Assembly: GCA_900754075.1 (NCBI GenBank)
Contig: CAAEBN010000016.1
Coordinates: 1 to 35,869, forward strand
Direction: 5' to 3'
From: an uncultured Collinsella sp.
Lineage (GTDB): Bacteria > Actinomycetota > Coriobacteriia > Coriobacteriales > Coriobacteriaceae
Length of the DNA stretch: 35,869 nucleotides
The position numbers and the translations under genes are program-made. Below, in pieces: positions 7,630 through 15,426 of this stretch (its first letter is position 1; every line of letters starts with the position of its first letter). The notes under the pieces were generated by a model. That model searched no databases. It saw only the letters and a list, made by a program, of their open reading frames with translations, and was not told where the DNA came from.

Positions 7630-7696
7630 AGTTGCGGTGGAATACGGTCTGTTTTGGCTGTTTATGGGCCAGTTTAGTCCGTATTTCACCGCAACT
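7630..7696. repeat. Palindromic repeat unit, family 2, copy b (upstream of yaaA)
   Basis: AGTTGCGGTGGAATACGGTC (from 7630) pairs with a downstream arm that matches its reverse complement at 18 of 20 positions. It shares AGTTGCGGTGGAATA with copy a at 6694. On the minus strand the stem is followed by six T residues, so it probably terminates the aminopeptidase transcript. Confidence 0.8.
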
Positions 7697-7709
7697 GATG
7701 AAGGGTTGG

Positions 7710-9107
7710 TTAGGCTCGCTCGATGAAGGCCTTGTAACCGCGATATGCCTCGTAGATGTCGGCCTTGTTGGCGACCTCCCACAGGGCGTGCATGGACAGG
7801 ACGGCAACGCCGGAGTCGATGACGTTCATGCCGTACTTGGCCATGATGTAGGCGATGGTGCCGCCGCCACCAGCGTTGACGCGGCCGAGCTCGCAGGTCT
7901 GGAAGTCCACGCCGGCCTCGTCCATGATGTCGCGGACGAGGGCCACATACTCGGCGTCGGCGTCGTTAGAGCCGCCCTTGCCGCGGCTGCCCGTGTACTT
8001 GTTAAAGCACAGGCCGCGACCCATGAAGGCGGCGTTCTTGGTCTCGAACTTGCCGGCATAGCCCGGGTCGAAGCCGGCGGACACGTCGGAGGAGAGCATA
8101 CGGCTGCGGGCGAGCGCGCGGCGCAGAGCCAGCGGGCTGTCCTCGCCGGCGAGCATCATGATCTCGGCGACGGTGTTCTCGAAGAAGCGACTCGTCATGC
8201 CGGTGGCACCCACGGAACCGATCTCCTCCTTGTCGACGATGAGCGTGATGCTCGTGCGCTCCACGTTGGTGACGTTGATCTGGGCGAGCATGGAGGGGTA
8301 GGCACAGACGCGGTCGTCATGGCCATAGCCCAGAATCATGGAGCGGTCGAGGCCCATGTCGCGGGCGGGGCCGGCGGGCACGACCTCGATCTCGGCGGAG
8401 AGGAAGTCCTCCTCCTCGACGTCGTACTGCTCCTTGAGGATATCCAGGAACATCTGCTTGACGGGCTCCTTGGGGGCGTCCTTGTCGTCCTCATCGAACT
8501 TGACGGGACGGCCGCCCACGATCACGTCGAGGATCTCGGCGTCGACGGCGTCTTTGGCAGGCTTAGACATCTGCTCGCTCGAGAGATGGATCAGCAGGTC
8601 GGAGATGGTAAAGACAGGATCGTCCGCCTTGTCGCCGATATTGATGTCGACGGTGGTACCGTCCTTTTTGCAGATGACGCCCACGAGTGCGAGCGGGGAG
8701 GCTACCCAGTGGTAGCTCTTGACGCCGCCGTAGTAGTGCGTGTCGAGATAAGCCATGTCGCCGGCCTCGAAGGCGGGGTTCTGCTTAAGGTCCAGGCGCG
8801 GCGAGTCCACGTGCGCGCCCAGGATGTTAAAGCCCTGCTCGAGCGGGGCGGTGCCCAGATTGACGAGCATAAGGTCCTTGCCGTGGTTAGCGGCATACAC
8901 CTTGTCGCCTGCCTTAAGCTCGCGGCCTGCGGCGATTACGGTCTCCAGGTCGACGTATCCCGCCTCCTCGGCCATCTTGATGCCGGCCTTGACGCACAGG
9001 CGCTCGGTCTTGTTCTCACTCAAAAACTGCTTATAGCCGCGGCAAAGCTCCTCGAGCTCCTCGATTTGCTGCGGCGTGTACTTTTTCCATGCGCAGGGAC
9101 GCTCCAT
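7710..9107 (-). CDS. M18 family aminopeptidase
   Basis: A 465-residue cytoplasmic zinc aminopeptidase that removes N-terminal residues (often acidic) from peptides. The metal and catalytic residues are all present: His99 and Asp101 in GAHVDSPRLDL, Glu294-Glu295 in DKEEIGS, Asp341 in SSDVSAGFDP and His440 in LSMHALWEV. Length fits the aspartyl aminopeptidase-like branch, which forms large dodecameric shells. The ATG at 9107 follows AAAGGAG at good spacing; longer in-frame starts run into the polA promoter region. It is divergent from polA and precedes yaaA. Confidence 0.95.
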   Translation of the reverse strand: MERPCAWKKYTPQQIEELEELCRGYKQFLSENKTERLCVKAGIKMAEEAGYVDLETVIAAGRELKAGDKVYAANHGKDLMLVNLGTAPLEQGFNILGAHVDSPRLDLKQNPAFEAGDMAYLDTHYYGGVKSYHWVASPLALVGVICKKDGTTVDINIGDKADDPVFTISDLLIHLSSEQMSKPAKDAVDAEILDVIVGGRPVKFDEDDKDAPKEPVKQMFLDILKEQYDVEEEDFLSAEIEVVPAGPARDMGLDRSMILGYGHDDRVCAYPSMLAQINVTNVERTSITLIVDKEEIGSVGATGMTSRFFENTVAEIMMLAGEDSPLALRRALARSRMLSSDVSAGFDPGYAGKFETKNAAFMGRGLCFNKYTGSRGKGGSNDADAEYVALVRDIMDEAGVDFQTCELGRVNAGGGGTIAYIMAKYGMNVIDSGVAVLSMHALWEVANKADIYEAYRGYKAFIERA

Positions 9108-9225
9108 GACGCAGGCTCCTTTCGGATCGATCGTGCTGGTTGATGTACCGTGAGCCATCGTATCACGCGCGGGCTCACGGTGGCGGGGGAGCTTGATGTG
9201 AGGTGGCCGCGGGGCGGGGAGCGTG

Positions 9226-9231
9226 TAAACT
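9226..9231 (+). promoter_or_regulatory. Probable polA -10 element
   Basis: TAAACT preceded by TG (extended -10 form, GTGTAAACT) lies 43 bases before the polA ATG. No convincing -35 is present. Confidence 0.4.
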
Positions 9232-9273
9232 GGAGTGAGCAAACCGTGCACAGCCCAAAGCGAGGTATTCAAT

Positions 9274-12021
9274 ATGTCTGACAAGCGCCGCACCTTTGCC
9301 GTTATCGACGGCAACTCGCTCATGCATCGCGCCTTCCACGCCGTGCCGCCGACCATGAACGCGCCGGACGGTCGCCCCACCAACGCGATCTTTGGCTTTC
9401 TGAACATGTTTCTCAAGATGATCGATGCCTTTAACCCCGACGGCGTCGTCGTGGCGTTTGACAAGGGTAAACCGCGCGTGCGCATGGAGATGCTGCCGCA
9501 GTATAAGGCGCAACGCCCGCCCATGGACCCCGATCTGCATGCGCAGTTCCCTATGATTAAGGAGCTGCTCGCCGCGCTCAACGTGCCGATTCTGCAGTCC
9601 GAGGGCTGGGAAGGCGATGACATCCTGGGAACCATGGCGCGCCTGGGTGAAGAGGCCGGCTGCGACATGCTACTGGTGACCGGCGACCGCGACATGTATC
9701 AACTCGTGACCGAGCACGTCAACGTGGTCTCGACCCGCAAGGGCCTGTCCGACGTGGCGATTATGACGCCCGAGAGCGTGGACGACCTGTATCACGGCAT
9801 TACGCCGGCGCTCGTGCCCGATTTTTACGGTCTAAAGGGCGATACGTCCGACAACATCCCCGGTGTACCGGGCATCGGTCCCAAAAAGGCGAGTGCGCTC
9901 ATTGCGAAGTACGGTAGCCTGGACGAAGTCATCGCGCATGCCGATGAGGTCAAGGGCAAGATGGGCGAGAACCTGCGTGCACACATCGATGACGCACTAC
10001 TGAGCCGCAAGGTTGCGACAATTCGCACCGATGCGCCCGTCGAGCTCGACTTTGAGGCGACGTCCTTCCCGGCGTTTTCTGCCGATGAGGTTTCCGCGGC
10101 GCTGGGTACGCTTGGTATCACCGCCATGCAGAACCGTTTCTTGGCGCTGATCGGCGGCGAGGGCGGGGCTGCTGCCTCCAGTGTGTTTGAGATACCTGCT
10201 ATGGTTCGCGCAGCCGCCGGCGATGCCGACGCGCTTGGTGCCGTTGCGGCTGAGGTCTCCCGCGCGATTGATGCCGGCGAGTGGGTCGCCGCCGTGGTGG
10301 ACGACGACAAGGAAGAGGGCGCGCTCTTTGGGCTGACGCGCACGCTGTGGTTGGCGACGTCCAAGGGCCTGTTCGCGCTCGAGGAGGGCGACAGCTGTGC
10401 GGCGGCTGAGGTTGAGGGCTTCAACTTCGCTCACGGTGTGATCGCCGGCGTGCTTGCGAGCCTGTTTATGGAGGGCCGCGTGGCGAGCCCGGATACGAAA
10501 GCGCTGCTGCACGAGCTTTCGCCCATCGATTCTTCTGAGCCCGAGCTCATGGATCCGCTGGCAGTCGATTCTACGCGCATCTTCGATACCGTGGTTGCCG
10601 CCTACCTGCTGGATTCCGACCGCTCCGAGTTCGATGAGGCATATCTGGCCGATACCTATCTGCAGATGACGCTGCCTGCGGCGCGCGGTGCAGAGGGTGC
10701 CGGCGAGGACGCTCCTGCGCCCGCCGCTCGCACGGCGGCCTTGACGCTGGCGCTGGTCGCACCGCTGCGCGAGTGCATGGCCCGCGAGAATGCCGCCAAC
10801 GTGTTCGATGGCATCGAGATGCCACTCGTGCCGGTGCTTGCCAAGATGGAGCGCGCGGGCATGCTCGTGGACCCCGACCGCCTGCACAGTCTGTCCGAGG
10901 GACTGGCGACCCAGATTGCCGAGGTCGAGCGCAGCATTCGCGACCTGGCGGGTGACGAGACCTTTAATATTGGCAGTCCCATGCAGCTGTCGCACGTACT
11001 CTTTGATGTGATGGGGCTTCCGACCAAGGGCCTCAAGAAGACCAAGCGCGGTTACTATTCGACCAACGCCAAGGTGTTGAGCGATCTTGCCCGCGATCAC
11101 GAGATCGTGCGCCTGATTTTGGACTGGCGTGAGAAGTCCAAGATTAAGTCGACCTATCTGGACACGCTAGGTCCGCTGCGCCGTGGTGATGGTCGTGTGC
11201 ACACCACGTACAACCAGACCATCACCGCGACGGGACGTCTGTCTTCGAGCGACCCGAACCTACAGAACATCCCGACTCGCTCGGAGCTGGGGCGTACCGT
11301 CAAGACGGCGTTCTCGGCGGGCGAGGGCAGCGTCTTTCTGGCGGTGGACTACTCGCAGATCGAGCTGCGCCTACTCGCGCATCTTTCGGGTGATGAACAT
11401 CTGGTGCGTGCCTTTAACGAGGGCGAGGACTTCCATGCCGAGACGGCCGCGCGCGTATTTGGCGTGCCGGTGTCCGAGGTAACGCCCGACCTACGCAGCC
11501 GCGCCAAGGCCGTGAACTTTGGCATTGTGTACGGCCAGCAGGCCTATGGTCTGTCGCAGTCGCTGCATATCTCGATGGCAGAAGCGCGCGACATGATCGA
11601 CCGCTACTACGAGGCCTACCCGGGCGTGCGCACGTTCCTCGACGATGTGGTGGCGCGCGCCAAGCAAACGGGTTACGCCGAGACCATGTACGGCCGCCGT
11701 CGCCACATTCCGGAGCTCAAGGCCAAAAACCCGCAACTCCGTGGCTTTGGTGAGCGCACGGCCATGAACCATCCCATGCAGGGCACCGCGGCTGACATCA
11801 TCAAGATCGCCATGGCCCGCGTAAGCCGCCGCCTGGAAGAAGAGGGCTTTGCCGCCCATATGATTCTGCAGGTACACGACGAACTGGACTTTGAGTGCCC
11901 CGTCGACGAAGTCGAGCGCCTCACCACCATGGTCCGCGACGTCATGGAGCACGTAGTAGACCTCCGCGTACCGTTGATCGCCGAAGCCAGCACCGGCACA
12001 ACTTGGGCCGACGCCAAATAG
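9274..12021 (+). CDS. polA: DNA polymerase I
   Basis: A 915-residue enzyme for Okazaki fragment processing and repair synthesis. Domains: 5'-nuclease (1-300; VIDGNSLMHRAF, the DRDMYQLV block and GDTSDNIPGVPGIG), a middle 3'-exonuclease-like domain (about 310-530) and a family A polymerase domain (540-915). Polymerase motifs are intact: TGRLSSSDPNLQNIP, motif A VDYSQIELR with Asp692, the O-helix RAKAVNFGIVYG, and motif C LQVHDELDFE with Asp869. The exonuclease catalytic acidic motifs (DxE, and the Tyr/Asp motif) cannot be found, and an Ala/Gly-rich insert lies near 475, so proofreading is probably lost, as in other actinobacteria. Start chosen after GCGAGG. Confidence 0.97.
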   Translation: MSDKRRTFAVIDGNSLMHRAFHAVPPTMNAPDGRPTNAIFGFLNMFLKMIDAFNPDGVVVAFDKGKPRVRMEMLPQYKAQRPPMDPDLHAQFPMIKELLAALNVPILQSEGWEGDDILGTMARLGEEAGCDMLLVTGDRDMYQLVTEHVNVVSTRKGLSDVAIMTPESVDDLYHGITPALVPDFYGLKGDTSDNIPGVPGIGPKKASALIAKYGSLDEVIAHADEVKGKMGENLRAHIDDALLSRKVATIRTDAPVELDFEATSFPAFSADEVSAALGTLGITAMQNRFLALIGGEGGAAASSVFEIPAMVRAAAGDADALGAVAAEVSRAIDAGEWVAAVVDDDKEEGALFGLTRTLWLATSKGLFALEEGDSCAAAEVEGFNFAHGVIAGVLASLFMEGRVASPDTKALLHELSPIDSSEPELMDPLAVDSTRIFDTVVAAYLLDSDRSEFDEAYLADTYLQMTLPAARGAEGAGEDAPAPAARTAALTLALVAPLRECMARENAANVFDGIEMPLVPVLAKMERAGMLVDPDRLHSLSEGLATQIAEVERSIRDLAGDETFNIGSPMQLSHVLFDVMGLPTKGLKKTKRGYYSTNAKVLSDLARDHEIVRLILDWREKSKIKSTYLDTLGPLRRGDGRVHTTYNQTITATGRLSSSDPNLQNIPTRSELGRTVKTAFSAGEGSVFLAVDYSQIELRLLAHLSGDEHLVRAFNEGEDFHAETAARVFGVPVSEVTPDLRSRAKAVNFGIVYGQQAYGLSQSLHISMAEARDMIDRYYEAYPGVRTFLDDVVARAKQTGYAETMYGRRRHIPELKAKNPQLRGFGERTAMNHPMQGTAADIIKIAMARVSRRLEEEGFAAHMILQVHDELDFECPVDEVERLTTMVRDVMEHVVDLRVPLIAEASTGTTWADAK

Positions 12022-12055
12022 GGAAGCGCCCACAGTTCCAAAGTAACCAAAACCA

Positions 12056-12089
12056 GAAGGGGGCTCCTTGCCAACAAGGAGCCCCCTTC
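12056..12089. terminator. Strong hairpin after polA (no U-tract)
   Basis: A perfect 15-bp stem, GAAGGGGGCTCCTTG with its complement, closes a four-base loop 34 bases after the polA stop. No T-run follows on the plus strand, so it may work as an RNA-end or L-shaped terminator. Confidence 0.6.
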
Positions 12090-12117
12090 ATTCCAAAAAA
12101 ATCAGCCAAGTATCTAG

Positions 12118-12310
12118 ACGCCAAGACGCCATCTGGGCGGCAAGTAAGTAAACCTAGGACCTGGCCGGGCGGCACGGGATAACTTTTCGTAGATTCCGCA
12201 CGCAAAGAAAGCCACTTAATGTGGCTTTCGTCTTGCGCAGGACCTGACCGAGCGAAAAGTTATCCCGTGCCGCCCGGCCAGGCCCGATGGGACGGCTACC
12301 GAGCCGCCAA
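12118..12310. repeat. Large nested inverted repeat with duplicated gene 3' end
   Basis: Arms at 12160-12189 and 12253-12282 are a perfect 30-bp inverted repeat. Inside lies a second hairpin (AAAGCCAC / GTGGCTTT near 12209-12229). Outside, ACGCCATCTGGGCGGC (left) matches the complement of GCCGCCAAGATGGCGT (right) at 15 of 16 positions; the right copy is the end of the HAD gene's coding sequence. The whole could form a cruciform or a bidirectional terminator. Confidence 0.85.
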
Positions 12311-13123
12311 GATGGCGTCGATGAGCGTCAGTACGCCCCCGTCGTTGTTGCTCGGAATGCGCCATTTAGCATGCGCGTTCATATGCTCCTCGGCGTTGTC
12401 CACGATAAAGCTGTGGCCGACGCGCTCCAGCATGGGGATGTCGTTGTAGGTGTCGCCCACGGCGGCGGCATCGGCGATATCAATGCCGAGCTGCTCGCAC
12501 AGATGCGCGACGCCGGCGCCCTTGTCGACACCCAGGTTCATAAAGTCGATCCACTCGCGCCCGGCGTTGGTGACGTAGAGCTTGTCCGAGAACTCGGGGC
12601 TATAGGTCTCGCGGAAAGCGGGCTCGGCGTCGTAGCCGGGGAAGAAGACCGAAATCTTGTTGGACTCGAAATCAATGCCCTCAAAGCTGTCGACGTAGTT
12701 GATTGTGTTGTAGTAGACGCTGATCTCGTCGTGGTACTGATGGTCGGGGGCAAGCACGTAGAACTCGTCGAAGCAGCACAGGACGGGAACGGCGCGAGGA
12801 TCCTCCGAGGCACGGCTCAAGACCTGCTGATACAGCGCCACATCGATGTTGCTCTTATAGATATAACTGCCGCGATAGATGACGCACGCTCCGTTGTCGG
12901 GACAAAAGGCGAGGCGGTTCTTGATGCTCTCGAACATCTCCTCGAGCTTGGGGGCTGGACGTCCGCTGGCGGGGCAGAACACGATGCCGGCGTCGGCGAG
13001 CTTGTCCAGGCGCTTATCAAGACCCTGCGGCAACACGCGCTCGTCGGTGAGCAGCGTCTTGTCCATATCAACGGCGAGAATCTTAATGCTGCCGATATTG
13101 GTGTCCGATTCGTAAGTTTGCAT
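12296..13123 (-). CDS. HAD-superfamily phosphatase, Cof type
   Basis: A 275-residue HAD hydrolase with a C2-type cap, probably acting on small phosphorylated metabolites. Motif I is AVDMDKTLL with nucleophile Asp19 and acid Asp21; motif II is PASGRP near 53; the motif III lysine is in GVDKGAG near 203; motif IV is GDTYNDIPM near 226. These suit a Mg-dependent phosphomonoesterase. The substrate cannot be told. The ATG at 13123 follows GAAAGGCGCGC. The gene's last codons form part of the inverted repeat next door. It is divergent from the argG leader. Confidence 0.9.
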   Translation of the reverse strand: MQTYESDTNIGSIKILAVDMDKTLLTDERVLPQGLDKRLDKLADAGIVFCPASGRPAPKLEEMFESIKNRLAFCPDNGACVIYRGSYIYKSNIDVALYQQVLSRASEDPRAVPVLCCFDEFYVLAPDHQYHDEISVYYNTINYVDSFEGIDFESNKISVFFPGYDAEPAFRETYSPEFSDKLYVTNAGREWIDFMNLGVDKGAGVAHLCEQLGIDIADAAAVGDTYNDIPMLERVGHSFIVDNAEEHMNAHAKWRIPSNNDGGVLTLIDAILAAR

Positions 13124-13266
13124 AAAAGCGCGCCTTTCGTTTCGAAATTGTTTCAGACGTTATAACCATCAACCAGTAACCGAGCGTATTGTCGCAGGAA
13201 CGCAGCGTATTTGCACTGCATTTCACAAACTAATGAAAAAACTTTTCAGAAATTTGAATTTGTCGC

Positions 13267-13294
13267 TTGTGCAGCAGGCACTTTAGCGTAATAT
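13267..13294 (+). promoter_or_regulatory. Putative promoter of the argG leader
   Basis: TTGTGC (13267-13272) and TAATAT (13289-13294) are 16 bases apart, giving a leader RNA of about 375 bases before argG. No ArgR-type box was recognised. Confidence 0.45.
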
Positions 13295-13397
13295 AGCGAC
13301 CATCGAAAACGGAGACGGCAAAAGAGCCGCTTACCGAGGAAAAGGTACCGTTTACGATATTTGAATTGCGCCCGGCGATAGGTGAAAGGAGAGGCAG

Positions 13398-13472
13398 ATG
13401 CAGTTCGTAAAGATCATCACTACTGCAGACAATGCCATCCGACGCCAGCGCGCAATTTCCCGACGACGATAA
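13398..13472 (+). CDS. Arginine-rich leader peptide (putative argG attenuator)
   Basis: A 24-codon ORF with a strong ribosome site (AAAGGAGAGG, five bases before the ATG). It begins MQFVKIITTADNAI and ends RRQRAISRRR followed by TAA, so six of the last ten codons are Arg (four CGA, two CGC). This is the layout of amino acid-sensing leader peptides, and the next gene is argG. The last Arg codons form one side of a hairpin. The peptide itself is unlikely to have another role. Leader function is inferred; no homologue could be looked up. Confidence 0.7.
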   Translation: MQFVKIITTADNAIRRQRAISRRR

Positions 13473-13544
13473 CAATCGTCTCTGTCCGCATGGGGCGAAT
13501 TGCCTCAACAGAGTCATTTTAAGGTCGTTGGGTTTTAGCACGAC
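13464..13544 (+). promoter_or_regulatory. Competing hairpins of the putative argG attenuator
   Basis: Three stems follow the leader ORF: GACGAT-AACA-ATCGTC (13465-13480), whose left arm covers the last Arg codons and stop; CTCTGT/ACAGAG (13480-13513) enclosing GGGGC-gaatt-GCCTC and followed by TCATTTT, like a weak terminator; and GTCGT/ACGAC (13524-13544). The CGACGACGAT of the leader could also pair with GGTCGTTG downstream. The switching scheme is inferred. Confidence 0.5.
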
Positions 13545-13677
13545 ATTTCTGCATGTTTCTAGGGCATGTATGTGCTGATTTTTGCTATTTAACCTGATAT
13601 TGCACAGTATATGACCTTGAAATGACTTGCAACTGACCGATGTTCTAACTAGCTACCAAGGGCGAAAGGAAACAGCC

Positions 13678-14904
13678 ATGAGCAAGGAAAAAGTCGTTCT
13701 CGCATATTCCGGTGGTCTTGATACATCTGTATGTGTCAAGTGGCTCCAGGACGAGAAGAATCTCGATGTCGTTTGCGTTTGCGGCAATGTGGGCCAGGAG
13801 GAGACCGGCCTGGACGCCAAGAAGCAGAAGGCCCTCGACCTGGGCGTTCTCGATTGCCAGGTGCTCGACCTGCGCGACGAGTTCTCCGATGAGTTCCTGA
13901 CCAAGGCCATCGCCGCAAACTCCATGTACGAGAACAAGTACCCGCTGCTCTCCGCCCTGTCTCGCCCGCTGCTCGCCAAGAAGCTCGTCGAGGTCGCTCA
14001 CGAGTTTGGCGCGACCTACGTCGCCCACGGCTGCACCGGCAAAGGTAACGACCAGGTTCGTTTTGAGGCTGCCGTCAAGGCCCTCGACCCCGAGCTTAAG
14101 GTTATCGCCCCGGTTCGCGAGTGGGACCTGAAGTGCCGTCCCGACGAGGTCGCCTATGCCCACGCACACAACGTGCCGGTTCCCGAGGGTGCCAACGACA
14201 ACCCCTATTCCATTGACGACAACCTGTGGGGTCGTGCCATTGAGTGCGGCCACCTGGAGGATCCCTGGAACGAGCCGCTCGACGACGCCTGGGTTATGAC
14301 CAAGAATCCCGAGGACACGCCCGATACCCCGACTTACGCCGAGATTGAGTTTGAGGCGGGCAAGCCCGTCGCCGTCGACGGCAAGAAGATGAAGCTCTCC
14401 GAGATCGTCATCGCCCTCAACAAGATTTCCGGCGACAACGGCTTTGGCCGTCTCGACCTGGTCGAGGATCGTCTGGTGGGCCTCAAGAGCCGCGAGTGCT
14501 ACGAGGTTCCCGGCGCCCTGACGCTCATCACCGCCCACAAGGCACTCGAGGACATCTGCGTCGAGGGCGACCTGCTCAAGACCAAGATCAAACTCGAGCA
14601 GGATTGGGCCACCGCCGTGTACAACGGCCAGTGGTACAGCCCGCTCAAGAACGCGCTCGACGCCTTTATGGCCGACACCCAGAAGTTCGTGACCGGCACC
14701 GTCCGCCTGAAGTTCTTTAAGGGCAACTGCCATGTCGTCGGCCGCAAGAGCCCCTTCAGCCTCTACGACTACGGCCTGGCTACCTACGACCGTGACACCA
14801 CGTTTGACGAGAAGGCCAGCGCCGGCTTTATCGAGATCGATACGCTGTCGCTCAAGACGTGGGCCAAGGTCCAGGGTCCCAGCTCTGCCGCTGCCCGGGC
14901 TTAA
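13678..14904 (+). CDS. argG: Argininosuccinate synthase
   Basis: A 408-residue cytoplasmic enzyme that joins citrulline and aspartate with ATP to form argininosuccinate, the penultimate step of arginine synthesis. The N-terminal ATP-pyrophosphatase P-loop is AYSGGLDTSV (9-18). Citrulline and aspartate binding segments are visible: AHGCTGKGNDQVRFE near 116 and the SIDDNLWGR block near 180. Length is normal. The ATG at 13678 follows CGAAAGGAAACAG; the in-frame upstream start lacks a site. The gene is preceded by a 205-base non-coding leader behind the arginine-rich peptide and is followed, after a gap with a terminator and a small ORF, by argH. Confidence 0.97.
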   Translation: MSKEKVVLAYSGGLDTSVCVKWLQDEKNLDVVCVCGNVGQEETGLDAKKQKALDLGVLDCQVLDLRDEFSDEFLTKAIAANSMYENKYPLLSALSRPLLAKKLVEVAHEFGATYVAHGCTGKGNDQVRFEAAVKALDPELKVIAPVREWDLKCRPDEVAYAHAHNVPVPEGANDNPYSIDDNLWGRAIECGHLEDPWNEPLDDAWVMTKNPEDTPDTPTYAEIEFEAGKPVAVDGKKMKLSEIVIALNKISGDNGFGRLDLVEDRLVGLKSRECYEVPGALTLITAHKALEDICVEGDLLKTKIKLEQDWATAVYNGQWYSPLKNALDAFMADTQKFVTGTVRLKFFKGNCHVVGRKSPFSLYDYGLATYDRDTTFDEKASAGFIEIDTLSLKTWAKVQGPSSAAARA

Positions 14905-15057
14905 GTCTTCCTTCCCCTGGTATCCGCGCGGCCCATCCGCGTGATACATAACGGGCGCATGGGGTCCCTACCTTTCGTTATGCTTGCTGACACTTCTTAA
15001 CATCGGTGGCCCCTACGTTCCGCCCGCATATATGATGCCGCGACTGCGGCTGAGTCC

Positions 15058-15094
15058 GAGCCCCGCCGGGGTTGTCCGGCGGGGCTCCTTCTAT
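15058..15094 (+). terminator. Hairpin terminator between argG and argH
   Basis: A perfect 12-bp stem (GAGCCCCGCCGG with its complement) and six-base loop are followed by CTTCTAT, a weak T-tract. It lies 150 bases past argG. Confidence 0.7.
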
Positions 15095-15137
15095 CAATTT
15101 GGCGGCTCTGCGCCTATATATATGAGGAGTATCCATT

Positions 15138-15308
15138 ATGTTCAATGCTATCGCGCATGCTTTGCTTGCCCTCGCGCCCGAGATCGATGCTGCAAAGGTC
15201 GAGGACGTCCCTATGAGCCTGAAGGCTTGGATTGACGGTTCGCAGGGCAACATCCGGAGGGAGACGTTGGGTGCCAAGTGCATGGTGCGTCACTTCTTTG
15301 CAAATTAG
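15138..15308 (+). CDS. Putative 56-residue small protein
   Basis: This small ORF has a strong GAGGAG ribosome site eight bases before its ATG and a TATATA element just upstream, beyond the argG terminator. The product begins MFNAIAHALLALAPEIDAAK and ends CMVRHFFAN. It has a short hydrophobic N-terminal helix but is not clearly membrane-bound, and codon choice resembles the neighbouring genes. It lies between argG and argH on the same strand. I do not recognise it. It could be a truncated gene start or a leader for argH, although it is not especially rich in arginine. Confidence 0.5.
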   Translation: MFNAIAHALLALAPEIDAAKVEDVPMSLKAWIDGSQGNIRRETLGAKCMVRHFFAN

Positions 15309-15426
15309 CTACATGGCCCCGCATGCAGTGGGGAATGTGCAAAACTAGCGGTTGGCAAATCGCTTTAGCGACATGGCGCATTGCTTTGGGCGCTTGTTTT
15401 GGTATTTGGAGAAAGGAGACGGTTCC

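Noticed and set aside
13230..13541. A 103-codon minus-strand frame upstream of argG
   Set aside because: No ribosome site or recognisable sequence. It is antisense to the arginine-rich leader and its hairpins, which explain the region better.
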